A stretch of DNA of 64,000 nt from Caulobacteraceae bacterium (GTDB taxonomy: Bacteria > Pseudomonadota > Alphaproteobacteria > Caulobacterales > Caulobacteraceae): assembly GCA_947475875.1 (NCBI GenBank), contig CANJME010000013.1:31594-95593 (forward strand). The letters are read 5' to 3'. The number at the start of each line of letters is the position of its first letter. Position 1 is the first letter of the stretch. A program made the position numbers and the translations under genes. Below, piece by piece: positions 51,555-60,156 of this stretch. The notes under the pieces are model-generated. The model saw nothing but the letters and a program-made list of their open reading frames with translations, did no database searches and had not been told where the DNA came from.

Positions 51555-51740
51555 GTAAGAAAACCACAAAGGCACAAAGGAAGATCAAGGGGCCGGTGGC
51601 TGTCTCCGCCTTCCGTGCAGACCGGCAACCAGGTTTGATCGCGGCATAACCGCCGCAAAAAATCGGGTTCCGCACGGCCCTGGGCGATGGCCAAGATCTT
51701 TGTGTCTTGATCTTCCTTTGTGCCTTTGTGGTTTTCTTAC
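51555..51740. repeat. Perfect 35-bp inverted repeat, CACAAAGG units
   Basis: Arms 51555-51589 and 51706-51740 are perfectly complementary. They contain the ACCACAAAGGCACAAAGG motif, a dispersed intergenic repeat type in several bacteria. Between the arms are 116 bases without a gene. The right arm ends 4 bases before the queG stop codon, and argE ends 27 bases before the left arm. Confidence 0.85.
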
Positions 51741-51744
51741 TTTC

Positions 51745-52782
51745 TTACAATCGGCTGAGCGCCCACGTTGCGGCATCGCGGACGACATCGGACGGGTCAT
51801 CAAGCAAAGCCGTCGCTTCATCCGCCAGCGCCGGATCGCCGGAATTACCGATGGCGTAGAGGACGTTTCTTACAAATCGGTCGCGGCCGATGCGTTTGAT
51901 GGGGCTTTTGGAAAAGAGGGCGCGGAAGGTGGTGTCGTCGAGTTTGACGAGGTCGGCGAGTTTGGGCGCGCGAAGTTCATCGCGGGCGTGGAACTGGGCC
52001 TCGTTCGAGACCACCGCGAACTTGTTCCAAGGGCAGACGGCCAGGCAGTCGTCGCAGCCGTAGATGCGGTTGCCGAGCGCGGTGCGGAATTCTTCCGGGA
52101 TTGGGCTGGCGTGTTCGATGGTCAGGTAGCTGATGCAGCGCCGGGCATCTAGCTGATAGGGAGCCGGGAAGGCCTTGGTCGGGCAGATGTCGAGGCAGGC
52201 GCGACACGAGCCGCAGTGGTCGTCTTCCGGCGCGTCGGGCGGCAGATCCAGCGTGGTGAGGATCACCCCGAGAAACAGCCAACTGCCATGCTCGCGGCTG
52301 ACCAGATTGGTGTGCTTGCCCTGCCAGCCGATCCCCGCCCTGGCCGCCAGGGGCTTTTCCATCAGAGGGGCGGTGTCGACGAAGACCTTGACCTCGGCGG
52401 CGGTCTCTTCGGCCAACCAGCGGGCCAGCGCCTTCAGCCGTTTCTTGATCACCTCGTGGTAGTCATCGCCTTGCGCATAGACGCTGATCACGGCGCAGTC
52501 TCTGGCCTTCAGAAGCTCCAGCGGATCGACATCGGGCGCGTAGGAAACCCCCAGCATGATGGCGCTCCGGGCGTCCGACCACATCGCGGTGGGATGGGAG
52601 CGGCGTTCAAGGGTCGTCTCCATCCAGCCCATCTCGCCCTGCCGCCCGGCGGCGACGAATTCCGCCAGCCGCGCGCCCGCCGGCCAGGCCTCGGCGGCCG
52701 AGGCGATGCGGCAGGCGTCGAAGCCGAGGTCCGTCGCCTGGTCGCCGATCAGCGCCGCGATGTCAGAAGTCGAGGTCGTCAT
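51745..52782 (-). CDS. queG: Epoxyqueuosine reductase
   Basis: QueG reduces epoxyqueuosine to queuosine in tRNA using a cobalamin and two 4Fe-4S clusters. The 345-residue protein has the cobalamin-binding part in about residues 1-180 (including [21 protein letters not shown], shortened here in reading) and cluster motifs [12 protein letters not shown] (about 191-202), [11 protein letters not shown] and [11 protein letters not shown] (about 247-257). A HEAT-like C-terminus reads [18 protein letters not shown]. The start overlaps the end of the GST gene by 20 bases, so they form an operon. Confidence 0.93.
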   Translation of the reverse strand: MTTSTSDIAALIGDQATDLGFDACRIASAAEAWPAGARLAEFVAAGRQGEMGWMETTLERRSHPTAMWSDARSAIMLGVSYAPDVDPLELLKARDCAVISVYAQGDDYHEVIKKRLKALARWLAEETAAEVKVFVDTAPLMEKPLAARAGIGWQGKHTNLVSREHGSWLFLGVILTTLDLPPDAPEDDHCGSCRACLDICPTKAFPAPYQLDARRCISYLTIEHASPIPEEFRTALGNRIYGCDDCLAVCPWNKFAVVSNEAQFHARDELRAPKLADLVKLDDTTFRALFSKSPIKRIGRDRFVRNVLYAIGNSGDPALADEATALLDDPSDVVRDAATWALSRL

Positions 52783-53449
52783 AGTGACCCGCCGGAACCA
52801 GGCCCGGCCAGCGGTCGGCGAGCAGGGGGCGGAAACAGGGGCGGGATTTCAGCTTCATGTACCAGGTCTTCAGGCCCGGAAATTCGCGCCAGGGCACATC
52901 GCCGAAATAGTCGATGACCGAGAAGTTGGCGGCGCCGGCGAAGTCGGCGAGGGAAAGCCGCTCGCCCGCCAGCCAGTCGCGGGAAGACAGGAGATTCTCC
53001 AGATAACCCATGTGCCAGCGCAACGCTTCGAGGCCTTCGCGCAAGGCGGAAAGCTGCGGGGCTCCGCCGCCGAACAGGCGCCGTTCCATCTTTTCGCGCA
53101 AGACCAGAGCATTGACCTCGCCGTCGAACTTGCGGTCGAACCATTGCATCAGCCGCCGGGCCTCGGCCCGGTCAGCCGCCTCGCGGCCCAGCAGCGGCGG
53201 CTCGGGATTGGTTTCTTCCAGATGTTCGAGGATGGCCCTGGTTTCACAAATGACCAGCCGCTCCGCGCCCTTTTTCTCCACCAGCACCGGGGTCATGCCG
53301 GCCGGATTGAGCAGCATGAACTCCGGCCGCTGCTCCCAGACCTTTTCCACCACATCGGAGAAGGCCAGGCGCTTTTCGCCCAGCGCCAGGCGGACCTGGC
53401 GCGAAGCAGGATCCAGTGGAAAGTGATGCAGGGTACGCTCGAGGCTCAT
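52763..53449 (-). CDS. Glutathione S-transferase family protein
   Basis: A 228-residue protein with an N-terminal thioredoxin-like GST domain ([20 protein letters not shown]; cis-Pro loop [26 protein letters not shown] where Glu-Thr contacts glutathione) and an all-helical C-terminal domain with the N-capping motif [19 protein letters not shown] (Asp about 174). This is a soluble GST of a general bacterial type; substrates are unknown. It sits immediately upstream of queG in the same direction. Confidence 0.9.
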   Translation of the reverse strand: MSLERTLHHFPLDPASRQVRLALGEKRLAFSDVVEKVWEQRPEFMLLNPAGMTPVLVEKKGAERLVICETRAILEHLEETNPEPPLLGREAADRAEARRLMQWFDRKFDGEVNALVLREKMERRLFGGGAPQLSALREGLEALRWHMGYLENLLSSRDWLAGERLSLADFAGAANFSVIDYFGDVPWREFPGLKTWYMKLKSRPCFRPLLADRWPGLVPAGHYDDLDF

Positions 53450-53484
53450 TCGACTTCGCGTTTAGCGCAAATCGCGGGCCGCGC

Positions 53485-53584
53485 TAGAGCGTGTTGCAAT
53501 CTGATGGAATCAGATTGCCGCTCTAGATCTTTGTTTTGTCGCGCGTTTTCTCCGAAAACCGGTTCCCACTTTTCGGAACGCGCG
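53485..53584. repeat. Two-hairpin intergenic repeat element, copy 2
   Basis: Hairpin 1 pairs TAGAGCG (53485-53491) with CGCTCTA (53519-53525) and inside it GCAATCTGAT (53496-53505) with ATCAGATTGC (53509-53518). Hairpin 2 pairs GCGCGTT (53541-53547) with AACGCGC (53577-53583) and TCCGAAAA (53551-53558) with TTTTCGGA (53570-53577), the shared boundary base excepted. It abuts the CDF gene stop and may act as its terminator. Confidence 0.8.
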
Positions 53585-54532
53585 CTAATGGGCGCCTTCG
53601 CCGAAATGGCCGCCATGGGGCTCAGCTTTGCCGTGCGGGTCGGGGTGGATGATGATGTCGGCGGCCGGGAAGACCGCCAGCAGACGCTCCTCGGCGGCGA
53701 CGACGATCTCGTGGGCCTCGATCAGGGTCAGGTCGGGATCAAGGTCGGCGTGCAGCTGGATGTGGATCACCGGCCCGGAGGCGCGGGTGCGCAGGTTGTG
53801 GACGCTGGAAATCCGGCCGTCCTCGGTGACCAGGGCCTTGATCATGGCGCGGGCGTCGTTCGAGAGCTCGTGGTCCATCAGCTGGACCGAGGCCTCGCGG
53901 AAGACGCTGATCGCGCCCCAGACGAGCCAGGCGGCGACGAGCAAGCCGGCGATGGCGTCAAACCGGGCGATGCCGGTCATGGCGAAGGCGGCGAGGCCGA
54001 CGAGCGCGACGAGATTTGACGCCAGGTCGGCCGCATAGTGGGCCCGGTCGCCGGAGACGGCGATGGAACTGGTTTTTCTGAGCGCCCGGCCCTGGGCGGT
54101 GATCAGCAGGCCGGTCAGAATGATCGAGATCACCATGGTGACGATGGCCAGGCCTTCCTGATGCACCGGCGCGGGCGTGATCAGCGAGACGATCGCCTCG
54201 CGGCCGACCAGGGCGGCGGAGGAAAACACCAGGCCTCCCTGAATAAGACCGGCGAAGGCCTCGGCCTTGCCATGACCGAAACGATGTTCCTTGTCGGGCG
54301 GCAGAGCAGCGTAGCGCACGACGAAGAAGGTGATCAGCGAGGCGATCAGGTCGAGCCCGGAATCGGCCATCGAGGCCATGATCGCCACCGAGTGCGAGGC
54401 CCCCCAGGCCCAGGCCTTGACTGCCAGGAGGATGGTGGCGACGACCACGGAATAGGCGGTGACGCGCCGGGTGATCGCCGCGGAATCGGCGACGGACAGG
54501 CCATGCAGGTGGGCGCGACTCATGGGCCGCAC
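53585..54532 (-). CDS. Cation diffusion facilitator (FieF-like) metal exporter
   Basis: A 315-residue CDF transporter. Six membrane helices lie in about residues 22-210. The metal site DSGLDLIASL (helix 2, Asp-x3-Asp pattern, about 58-67) and HYAADLASNLVAL (helix 5, His-x3-Asp, about 161-173) match FieF/YiiP, which export Zn or Fe in exchange for protons. The C-terminal cytoplasmic domain (VHNLRTRASGPVIHIQLHAD and a His-rich end, PDPHGKAEPHGGHFGEGAH) follows. The start may be MSRAHLHG three codons later. Confidence 0.9.
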   Translation of the reverse strand: MRPMSRAHLHGLSVADSAAITRRVTAYSVVVATILLAVKAWAWGASHSVAIMASMADSGLDLIASLITFFVVRYAALPPDKEHRFGHGKAEAFAGLIQGGLVFSSAALVGREAIVSLITPAPVHQEGLAIVTMVISIILTGLLITAQGRALRKTSSIAVSGDRAHYAADLASNLVALVGLAAFAMTGIARFDAIAGLLVAAWLVWGAISVFREASVQLMDHELSNDARAMIKALVTEDGRISSVHNLRTRASGPVIHIQLHADLDPDLTLIEAHEIVVAAEERLLAVFPAADIIIHPDPHGKAEPHGGHFGEGAH

Positions 54533-54603
54533 CCTAGCGCCAGCGCGGGCGCGGCTTCCAGCGCGAACGACTCTCGAATTGGCGCGCGAAGCGGTTTACG
54601 CAT

Positions 54604-54655
54604 GCCCCTCCACCATGCTGCGCATGGTCCCCCTCCCCCGCCGGGGCGGGGGAGG
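54604..54655 (+). repeat. GC-rich repeat with hairpin over the uppP ribosome site
   Basis: A CCCCTCCACC...CCCCCTCCCCC repeat, like the one at 29001-29050, ends in a 9-bp stem (54632-54640 with 54647-54655, loop CCGGGG). The right arm contains GGAGG, which continues as GGAGGTGA towards the uppP start. A second, weaker AAAGGGA site lies outside the stem. Confidence 0.55.
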
Positions 54656-54670
54656 TGAAAGGGAAACGCC

Positions 54671-55474
54671 GTGGCGGACTGGCTCTATGCGATTATCCTC
54701 GGCATCGTCGAGGGCCTGACCGAGTTCATCCCGGTCTCTTCGACCGGCCACCTGCTGCTGACCAAGGAAGCGCTGGGCCTTGCCTCGCCGAATTGGGACA
54801 CCTTCATCGTGATGATCCAGCTGGGCGCGATCCTGGCTGTGGTGGCGCTCTATTTCACGCGGCTTTGGCGGGTGGTGACCTCGCTGAACCAGGGAACCTC
54901 GCGCCGGTTCGTGTTCAGCGTCATCCTGGGCTCGATCCCGGCGATCATCGCCGGCGTTCTCCTGCACGACCTGATCAAGACGGTGTTCTTCGAGAGCGTG
55001 ACGACGATCTGCATCGCGCTGATCGTGGGCGGGGTGGTCTTGCTCTTCCTGGAACGCCTGGCGCCCCGGCCGGTGCATCTGGACGCCATGCGCCTGCCGC
55101 TGCTGACTTCGCTGGGCATCGGCCTCTTTCAATGTCTGGCGCTGATCCCCGGGGTGTCCCGCTCGGGCGCGACGATCCTCGGCGCGCGGCTGCTGCGCGC
55201 CGACAGCGTGGCCGGGGCGGAATATTCGTTCTTCCTGGCCATCCCGATCATGTTTGGCGCCTTTACCCTCGACGCCTGGGAGAACCGCAAGAACATCGAC
55301 ATGGATCAATCCGGCCTGATCGCCATCGGCTTCGTCGTTTCATTCGTGGTTGGACTGATCGTGGTGCGGACCATGCTCGGCTTTGTGCAGAAACGGGGCC
55401 TGGCGCCTTTCGGCTGGTGGCGGATCGCGGTCGGGATCGTGGGGCTGGCCGCCGTGAAGATCGGCTGGATCTAG
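54671..55474 (+). CDS. uppP: Undecaprenyl-diphosphatase
   Basis: UppP (BacA) dephosphorylates undecaprenyl pyrophosphate to recycle the carrier lipid for peptidoglycan and O-antigen synthesis; overexpression gives bacitracin resistance. The 267-residue inner-membrane protein has the signatures EGLTEFIPVSSTGHLLL (about residues 14-30, catalytic Glu and Ser) and IPGVSRSGATILGARLL (about 159-175, catalytic Arg). It has about eight helices and a normal length. It starts with GTG 54671. Its stop overlaps the stop of the convergent NDUFA9-like gene (CTAG, 55471-55474). Confidence 0.95.
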   Translation: MADWLYAIILGIVEGLTEFIPVSSTGHLLLTKEALGLASPNWDTFIVMIQLGAILAVVALYFTRLWRVVTSLNQGTSRRFVFSVILGSIPAIIAGVLLHDLIKTVFFESVTTICIALIVGGVVLLFLERLAPRPVHLDAMRLPLLTSLGIGLFQCLALIPGVSRSGATILGARLLRADSVAGAEYSFFLAIPIMFGAFTLDAWENRKNIDMDQSGLIAIGFVVSFVVGLIVVRTMLGFVQKRGLAPFGWWRIAVGIVGLAAVKIGWI

Positions 55475-56451
55475 ACCTTGACCGGTTCGGGCGCGAACTG
55501 GCCGCCCTTGCGATAGCGGTACATGTAGGTGGGCAGGATCGGCTCCATGGCCGTGGCCGTAACGCCCAGTGCGGCCAGACCCGGCGCACCCTCGCTGACC
55601 ACATTGTCGGCCTTCAGCAGCTCGACCTGATCCCGCGTCAGCATCGGGGCCGGAACCAGGCCGACACCGCCCTTGACCCAGGCCTGCAGATCGCCCGCCA
55701 CGCCGATCAGGCCGGCCAGCGGCCAGGGGACTGTCACCAACATCCGGTGGCGGTAGGTCACCGCGTTGACCATTTCCATCAGGGCCCGGAAGCTGTGAAC
55801 CCCAGGTCCGCCCAGTTCATAGGTCTGGCCAATTGAAGCCGGATCGGTCACCGCCCGCGCGATGGCGGCGGCGACGTCGGCGACATAGACGGGCTGGAAC
55901 CGGGTTTCGCCACCACCGATCAGCGGCAGCACCGGGCTGACGGTGGCCAGCGACCCAAAGCGGTTGAAAAAATCGTCTTCGGCCCCGAACACAATCGACG
56001 GGCGGATGATCACCGCGCCCGGCAGGATATCGCGCACCGCCTGTTCGCCCTCAGCCTTGGTGCGAGCGTATTCGGACGGCGACGCCCGGTCAGCGCCGAG
56101 CGCCGACATGTGGACATAGCGGGTGATCTTGCGGGCTTTTGCAGCCCTGGCCACCGCGGCCGCGCCCTCGAGGTGAACGGCGTGAAAGGTCTGGCGGGCT
56201 GAGGCGTAGAGCACGCCGGTCAGGTTGATGCAGGCTTCGGCGCCGTCGAGCGCGCGGGCGATCGAGGCTTCGTTGCGGATATTGGCCTGGACGATCTGGA
56301 TCTGACCGACATCACCCAGCATGCGCAGCCGGTAACCACGGCCCGGATTGCGGACGGCGACGCGGATGCGGGCGCCGGTCCGGGCCAGGGCGCGAACCAC
56401 CTGGGCCCCGACAAAACCGGTTCCCCCGAAGACCGTGACAAGACCTTGCAT
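55471..56451 (-). CDS. NDUFA9-like NAD(P)-binding complex I accessory protein
   Basis: A 326-residue atypical short-chain dehydrogenase. The nucleotide fold is VTVFGGTGFVGAQVVRALAR (about residues 5-24). The catalytic-region segment is VHMSALGADRASPSEYARTKAEGE, where Tyr-x3-Lys survives. The domain continues with a C-terminal GLVPAPMLTRDQVELLKADNVV. This matches the bacterial/mitochondrial NDUFA9 family attached to NADH dehydrogenase complex I, whose alphaproteobacterial members are known. Alternative: a UbiA-type or general epimerase. Confidence 0.85.
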   Translation of the reverse strand: MQGLVTVFGGTGFVGAQVVRALARTGARIRVAVRNPGRGYRLRMLGDVGQIQIVQANIRNEASIARALDGAEACINLTGVLYASARQTFHAVHLEGAAAVARAAKARKITRYVHMSALGADRASPSEYARTKAEGEQAVRDILPGAVIIRPSIVFGAEDDFFNRFGSLATVSPVLPLIGGGETRFQPVYVADVAAAIARAVTDPASIGQTYELGGPGVHSFRALMEMVNAVTYRHRMLVTVPWPLAGLIGVAGDLQAWVKGGVGLVPAPMLTRDQVELLKADNVVSEGAPGLAALGVTATAMEPILPTYMYRYRKGGQFAPEPVKV

Positions 56452-56611
56452 GTGCTTTTCCGAACGCGGCGTAAGGGAGGTGGATTAGACGAGCCCGCCT
56501 GATGCGACAAGGCTTTCGTCCGGTCTGGACCATATGGACAAAGCGGCGGAAACATGCGACCGGCCTTGGCCTCACAACCCACTGATCTGTAACCGTCTTT
56601 TCGGAGCGTTC

Positions 56612-58156
56612 ATGGCCGGCCGCATTGAGAACTTCGTGATCGTCGGCGGCGGGACCGCCGGCTGGATGACCGCCTGTTTCCTGCAGCGGGTCCTGACCCA
56701 TGGCACCGGCCGCAAGGTCAAGATTACCGTGGTGGAATCCGACGACGTCGGCATCATCGGCGTAGGCGAGGCGACCATCCCGTCGATCCGCAAAATGATG
56801 CTCATTCTCGGCATCCCGGAATCGCGGCTCTTCACCGAGGCGGACGCAACCTACAAGAACGCCCTGAAGCTCTACGACTGGATCGATATTCCCAAAGACG
56901 GCAAGCGCTCCTTCTACTACCACGCCTTCGATCCGCCCCTGGCGGCGGACGGCTTCGACGCCAACACCCATTGGGTGGCGCTGAAGGATGCCGGGATAGA
57001 GATTCCCCGGCTCCACGACGCGGTAAGCATTCAGGCCGAGCTCTGCGACCACGGTCGCTCGCCCCAGCAGCTGAACGCGCAGGACTACCAGTCGCCCTTC
57101 CCCTACGCCTATCACCTCGACGCCGTGAAGCTGGGCCGGATGCTGCGCACCGTGGCCATGGAACGCGGCGTCGAGCGCATCGTCGACCACGTTACCAACG
57201 TCAAACAGGCCGAGAACGGCGACATCACCGCCCTGGAAACCCGCGACGGGCGCACCGTCGAGGGCGACTTCTTCATCGACTGCACGGGCTTTGCCGCCCT
57301 GCTTATCGAAAAGACCCTGAAGGAGCCGTTCGTCGACTTCACCGACCGGCTGCTTTGCGACCGGGCCATTGCTTGCCAGATCCCGCTGACCGGCGAGGCG
57401 CCCCGCCCCTACACCACCTGCTCGGCCCAGACCGCGGGGTGGACCTGGGAAATCGACCTGACCAGCCGCCGGGGCACCGGCTATGTCTATTCGAGCCAGT
57501 TCATCAGCGACGATGACGCCGAGGCCGAGTTGTTGGCCTTCATCAACCCGGACGGCAAGCACAAGGACCTGACGACGCGCCGCCTGCAGATGCGGATCGG
57601 CCGGCGGCGCAACTGCTGGGTCAACAACTGTGTCGCTATTGGCCTCTCAGCCGGGTTCATCGAGCCGCTGGAATCCACCGGCATCCACCTGATCGAACTG
57701 GGCGTGCAGGTGCTGGTCGACTATCTGGGCGAGGGCGAGGCCATGCCCCCCTTGCGCGACTACTACAACCAGATCCTCGGAGGGGTTTACGAGGAAATCG
57801 CCGATTTCGTGCAGCTGCACTACATCTTCAACAAGCGCTACGGCCAGCCGTTCTGGGACGCCTATCGCCAGCCTTCGCTGTCACCGAACCTGCAGGAACA
57901 GATGAAGGTCTGGGCGCACCGCATGCCCTCGCGCAACGACATGCGCGCCCGCGTCAATGTGTTCGACGGCTATAACTATTGCGCGGTGATGGGGGGCCTG
58001 GGCGCCCTACCCAAGAACGGCACCATGTCGCCGTTTATCGACCTGAAGAACAGCAAGATGCTACTGGATCAGATCGCCCAAATGCGGGCAGAAGCGCTGC
58101 GGGCCTTTCCACCCCACGCCGAGATTCTGAAGAAGTACAAGATGGAGATGGCCTAG
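56612..58156 (+). CDS. Flavin-dependent tryptophan-halogenase family protein
   Basis: A 514-residue enzyme. ATG 56612 has CGGAG upstream; the frame from 56534 is unlikely. The FAD motif is IVGGGTAGWMTACFL (about residues 9-23), then GVGEATIPSIRKMM (about 53-66), the catalytic Lys in DATYKNALKLYDW (about 81), and FIEPLESTGIHL with the Glu expected near residue 356. The WxWxIP signature reads GWTWEIDL, so its last residue is not Pro. Halogenase function is likely but unproven; some relatives are not true halogenases. No adjacent biosynthetic cluster or flavin reductase is seen. Confidence 0.83.
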   Translation: MAGRIENFVIVGGGTAGWMTACFLQRVLTHGTGRKVKITVVESDDVGIIGVGEATIPSIRKMMLILGIPESRLFTEADATYKNALKLYDWIDIPKDGKRSFYYHAFDPPLAADGFDANTHWVALKDAGIEIPRLHDAVSIQAELCDHGRSPQQLNAQDYQSPFPYAYHLDAVKLGRMLRTVAMERGVERIVDHVTNVKQAENGDITALETRDGRTVEGDFFIDCTGFAALLIEKTLKEPFVDFTDRLLCDRAIACQIPLTGEAPRPYTTCSAQTAGWTWEIDLTSRRGTGYVYSSQFISDDDAEAELLAFINPDGKHKDLTTRRLQMRIGRRRNCWVNNCVAIGLSAGFIEPLESTGIHLIELGVQVLVDYLGEGEAMPPLRDYYNQILGGVYEEIADFVQLHYIFNKRYGQPFWDAYRQPSLSPNLQEQMKVWAHRMPSRNDMRARVNVFDGYNYCAVMGGLGALPKNGTMSPFIDLKNSKMLLDQIAQMRAEALRAFPPHAEILKKYKMEMA

Positions 58157-58171
58157 GAGCCTCCAACATCG

Positions 58172-58258
58172 GCTCACCCCGGCAAAGGCCGGGGGCCAGG
58201 GGTTCATCCCGGTCAGCCGTGCGGCGGTCCTGGGTCCCAGGCTTTCGCCGGGATGAGC
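58172..58258. repeat. Imperfect inverted repeat between halogenase and MFS genes
   Basis: Left GCTCACCCCGGCAAAG (58172-58187) pairs imperfectly with CTTTCGCCGGGATGAGC (58242-58258), with smaller hairpins (CCCGGC...GCCGGG) inside. It fills the 115-base convergent gap and could act as a weak terminator. The GGATGAGCGG end recalls the palindromic units elsewhere. Confidence 0.5.
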
Positions 58259-58271
58259 GGATAAAAAAAGA

Positions 58272-59813
58272 TTAGGCGTGGATGTCGTCGAGGGTGCGAA
58301 GGTCGCGCCCGCGGGTTTCTTCGCCGTAGAAGACAATCAGGCCGATACAGACAACCAGCAGGCCGATCACGGCCCAGGCGGCGTGGCCGAGCACCGGCAC
58401 CAGGGCCAGGAGCGACAGGCCCTGGGCGATAAGGCCGCCGAACTTGGTGGCGCCGGCAACCGTGCCGGTCGCACGGCCACGGACCCGGGCGGGGAAGAGC
58501 TCGGCGGTATAGGGCAACAGCACCGCAAGCATGCCGTTCGAGCCCAGGATCAACAGCGAGATCGGGATCAGCGGATCGACGATCGCCGTGCCGATCGGCT
58601 TGTCGATGAGAATGACGCCGACAAGACCGAGGCCCGAGACCACCATCGACACGGCCAGGGCGCCCTTGGTCGACCACCGGCTGTAGAGCAGCGCGACCAG
58701 CAGCACGGCCGGGAAGGCGATCACGGCCGAGAACGCAAGCAGCTTGGACGCCACGGCGATATTGTACCCCTTGGCGACCAGCTCGGCCGGCAGCCACAAA
58801 AGGATGCCAAAATTGATGAAGCTCCAGGTCAGTCCGGTGAGCGATAAAGCCACCCCCTTGCTGGCGGCTTTCAGGTCGGGAGGCGTTGCCCCCTCGGGCT
58901 GCGGCTCGACGGGCATCAACTTGGAACCAAAACGGTCGAGAATCTGGCGCGCCTCGTCCATGCGGCCGGTCTGCATCAAAAACTTGGCCGATTCCGGCAG
59001 CAAGGGGCTGAGCAAAATGAGGATGAGGCCCGTCGGCAGGTTGAGGAGCCACATGATCCGCCAGCCGAAGACCGGCTGCAGCAGCGCCGAAAGGCCGGTC
59101 GCCGCCAGATAGCCGCCCGCCGCCCCCAGGCCACCGACCACCACCAGCGCCCAGCCGCGATGTCTGGCGGGCATAATCTCGGCGAGCAGGGCATAGACCA
59201 CGGGCAAAAGGCCGCCGGCGCCCGCCCCCATCATGAAACACATGAAGACGTTCCAGCCGAACGAGGGCATGGCCCCGCAAATGGCGGTGCCGACGAACAG
59301 AACCGAGGACAGCAGAATCGAGGCGCGGCGGCCGTAGATGTCGGCCAGGACGCCCCAGACGAGCGAGCCGACAAAGGTGCCGGTGAGCGCTGTGAACGGC
59401 AGCCAGGCGACAAACGCCTTGGAGACCCCGTATTCGGTGCGCATGCCCGGTACGACCAGGCCGAGGCTGGCCGGCTTCATCACATCGACCACCAGGGCCA
59501 CAACCAGCAGCACCATCAGGCCGATGTGAGCGCTGTTGAGTTTGGCGTCCTCGGACGGGCTCATGCGCACTCCGCCATCGGCCTTGAGCACATGCGGCGG
59601 CGGCAGCAGGCCCCAGGCGGCCAGCAGCACGCCGAAGACGATCAGCCCCATGCCAGTCAGCATGCCCGTGTCCATCGGCATGCCGGCGAGGTGATAATCC
59701 ATGTCCTTGCCCATCAGGAACATGGGGATGTGCAGCAGGACCCCCGCCGTCACGGCCAGACATCCGGCCCAGAAGGCCAGGGGTCGTCGGCCCTGCTTCA
59801 AAGTCGCCAACAT
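58272..59813 (-). CDS. MFS transporter
   Basis: A 513-residue transporter with two extra N-terminal helices (about residues 13-30 and 53-70) before the twelve of the MFS core. The core motif GVLADIYGRRASILLSS (about 155-171, MFS motif A) and PARHRGWALVVVGGLG (about 215) are clear. A cytoplasmic loop of about 45 residues (MQTGRMDEARQILDRFGSK...) lies in the middle, as in sugar/acid transporter subfamilies such as SP or AAHS. The substrate is unknown. It could serve the halogenase product, but this is a position-only suggestion. Confidence 0.85.
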   Translation of the reverse strand: MLATLKQGRRPLAFWAGCLAVTAGVLLHIPMFLMGKDMDYHLAGMPMDTGMLTGMGLIVFGVLLAAWGLLPPPHVLKADGGVRMSPSEDAKLNSAHIGLMVLLVVALVVDVMKPASLGLVVPGMRTEYGVSKAFVAWLPFTALTGTFVGSLVWGVLADIYGRRASILLSSVLFVGTAICGAMPSFGWNVFMCFMMGAGAGGLLPVVYALLAEIMPARHRGWALVVVGGLGAAGGYLAATGLSALLQPVFGWRIMWLLNLPTGLILILLSPLLPESAKFLMQTGRMDEARQILDRFGSKLMPVEPQPEGATPPDLKAASKGVALSLTGLTWSFINFGILLWLPAELVAKGYNIAVASKLLAFSAVIAFPAVLLVALLYSRWSTKGALAVSMVVSGLGLVGVILIDKPIGTAIVDPLIPISLLILGSNGMLAVLLPYTAELFPARVRGRATGTVAGATKFGGLIAQGLSLLALVPVLGHAAWAVIGLLVVCIGLIVFYGEETRGRDLRTLDDIHA

Positions 59814-59903
59814 TGAGTTTTCCGCCCCGCTTGTCGCCGCCCTTAGCCGATCCCCGTTGACGCCGCTAGGTCGGCGCCCTATCCGTCCGGCCTCCCGAAA
59901 GGG

Positions 59904-59990
<87 letters not shown>

Positions 59991-60105
59991 TTCGCGAGGT
60001 CGCCGACGTTCGTCGGTGACTAGAAAAACCCTAAGAACTCAGGTATATAAGGGCACGGTATCACCACCGGCGCCCGCCTGTGTTCGCCCATGATCGGGGT
60101 GCGTT

Positions 60106-60154
60106 GGGGGTCACTTTGGGGGTTCCGCGTGGATGCCCCCAAGGAGTGACCCCC
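60106..60154 (+). promoter_or_regulatory. Hairpin enclosing the integrase Shine-Dalgarno sequence
   Basis: Arms 60106-60122 and 60136-60154 pair over 17 bp with a 2-base GG bulge in the right arm. The right arm contains AAGGAG (60141-60146), the integrase ribosome site, and ends 2 bases before its ATG (60157). The loop is 13 bases. Translation is probably restrained unless the stem opens. The repeat could alternatively be a protein-binding site. Confidence 0.6.
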
Positions 60155-60156
60155 AG

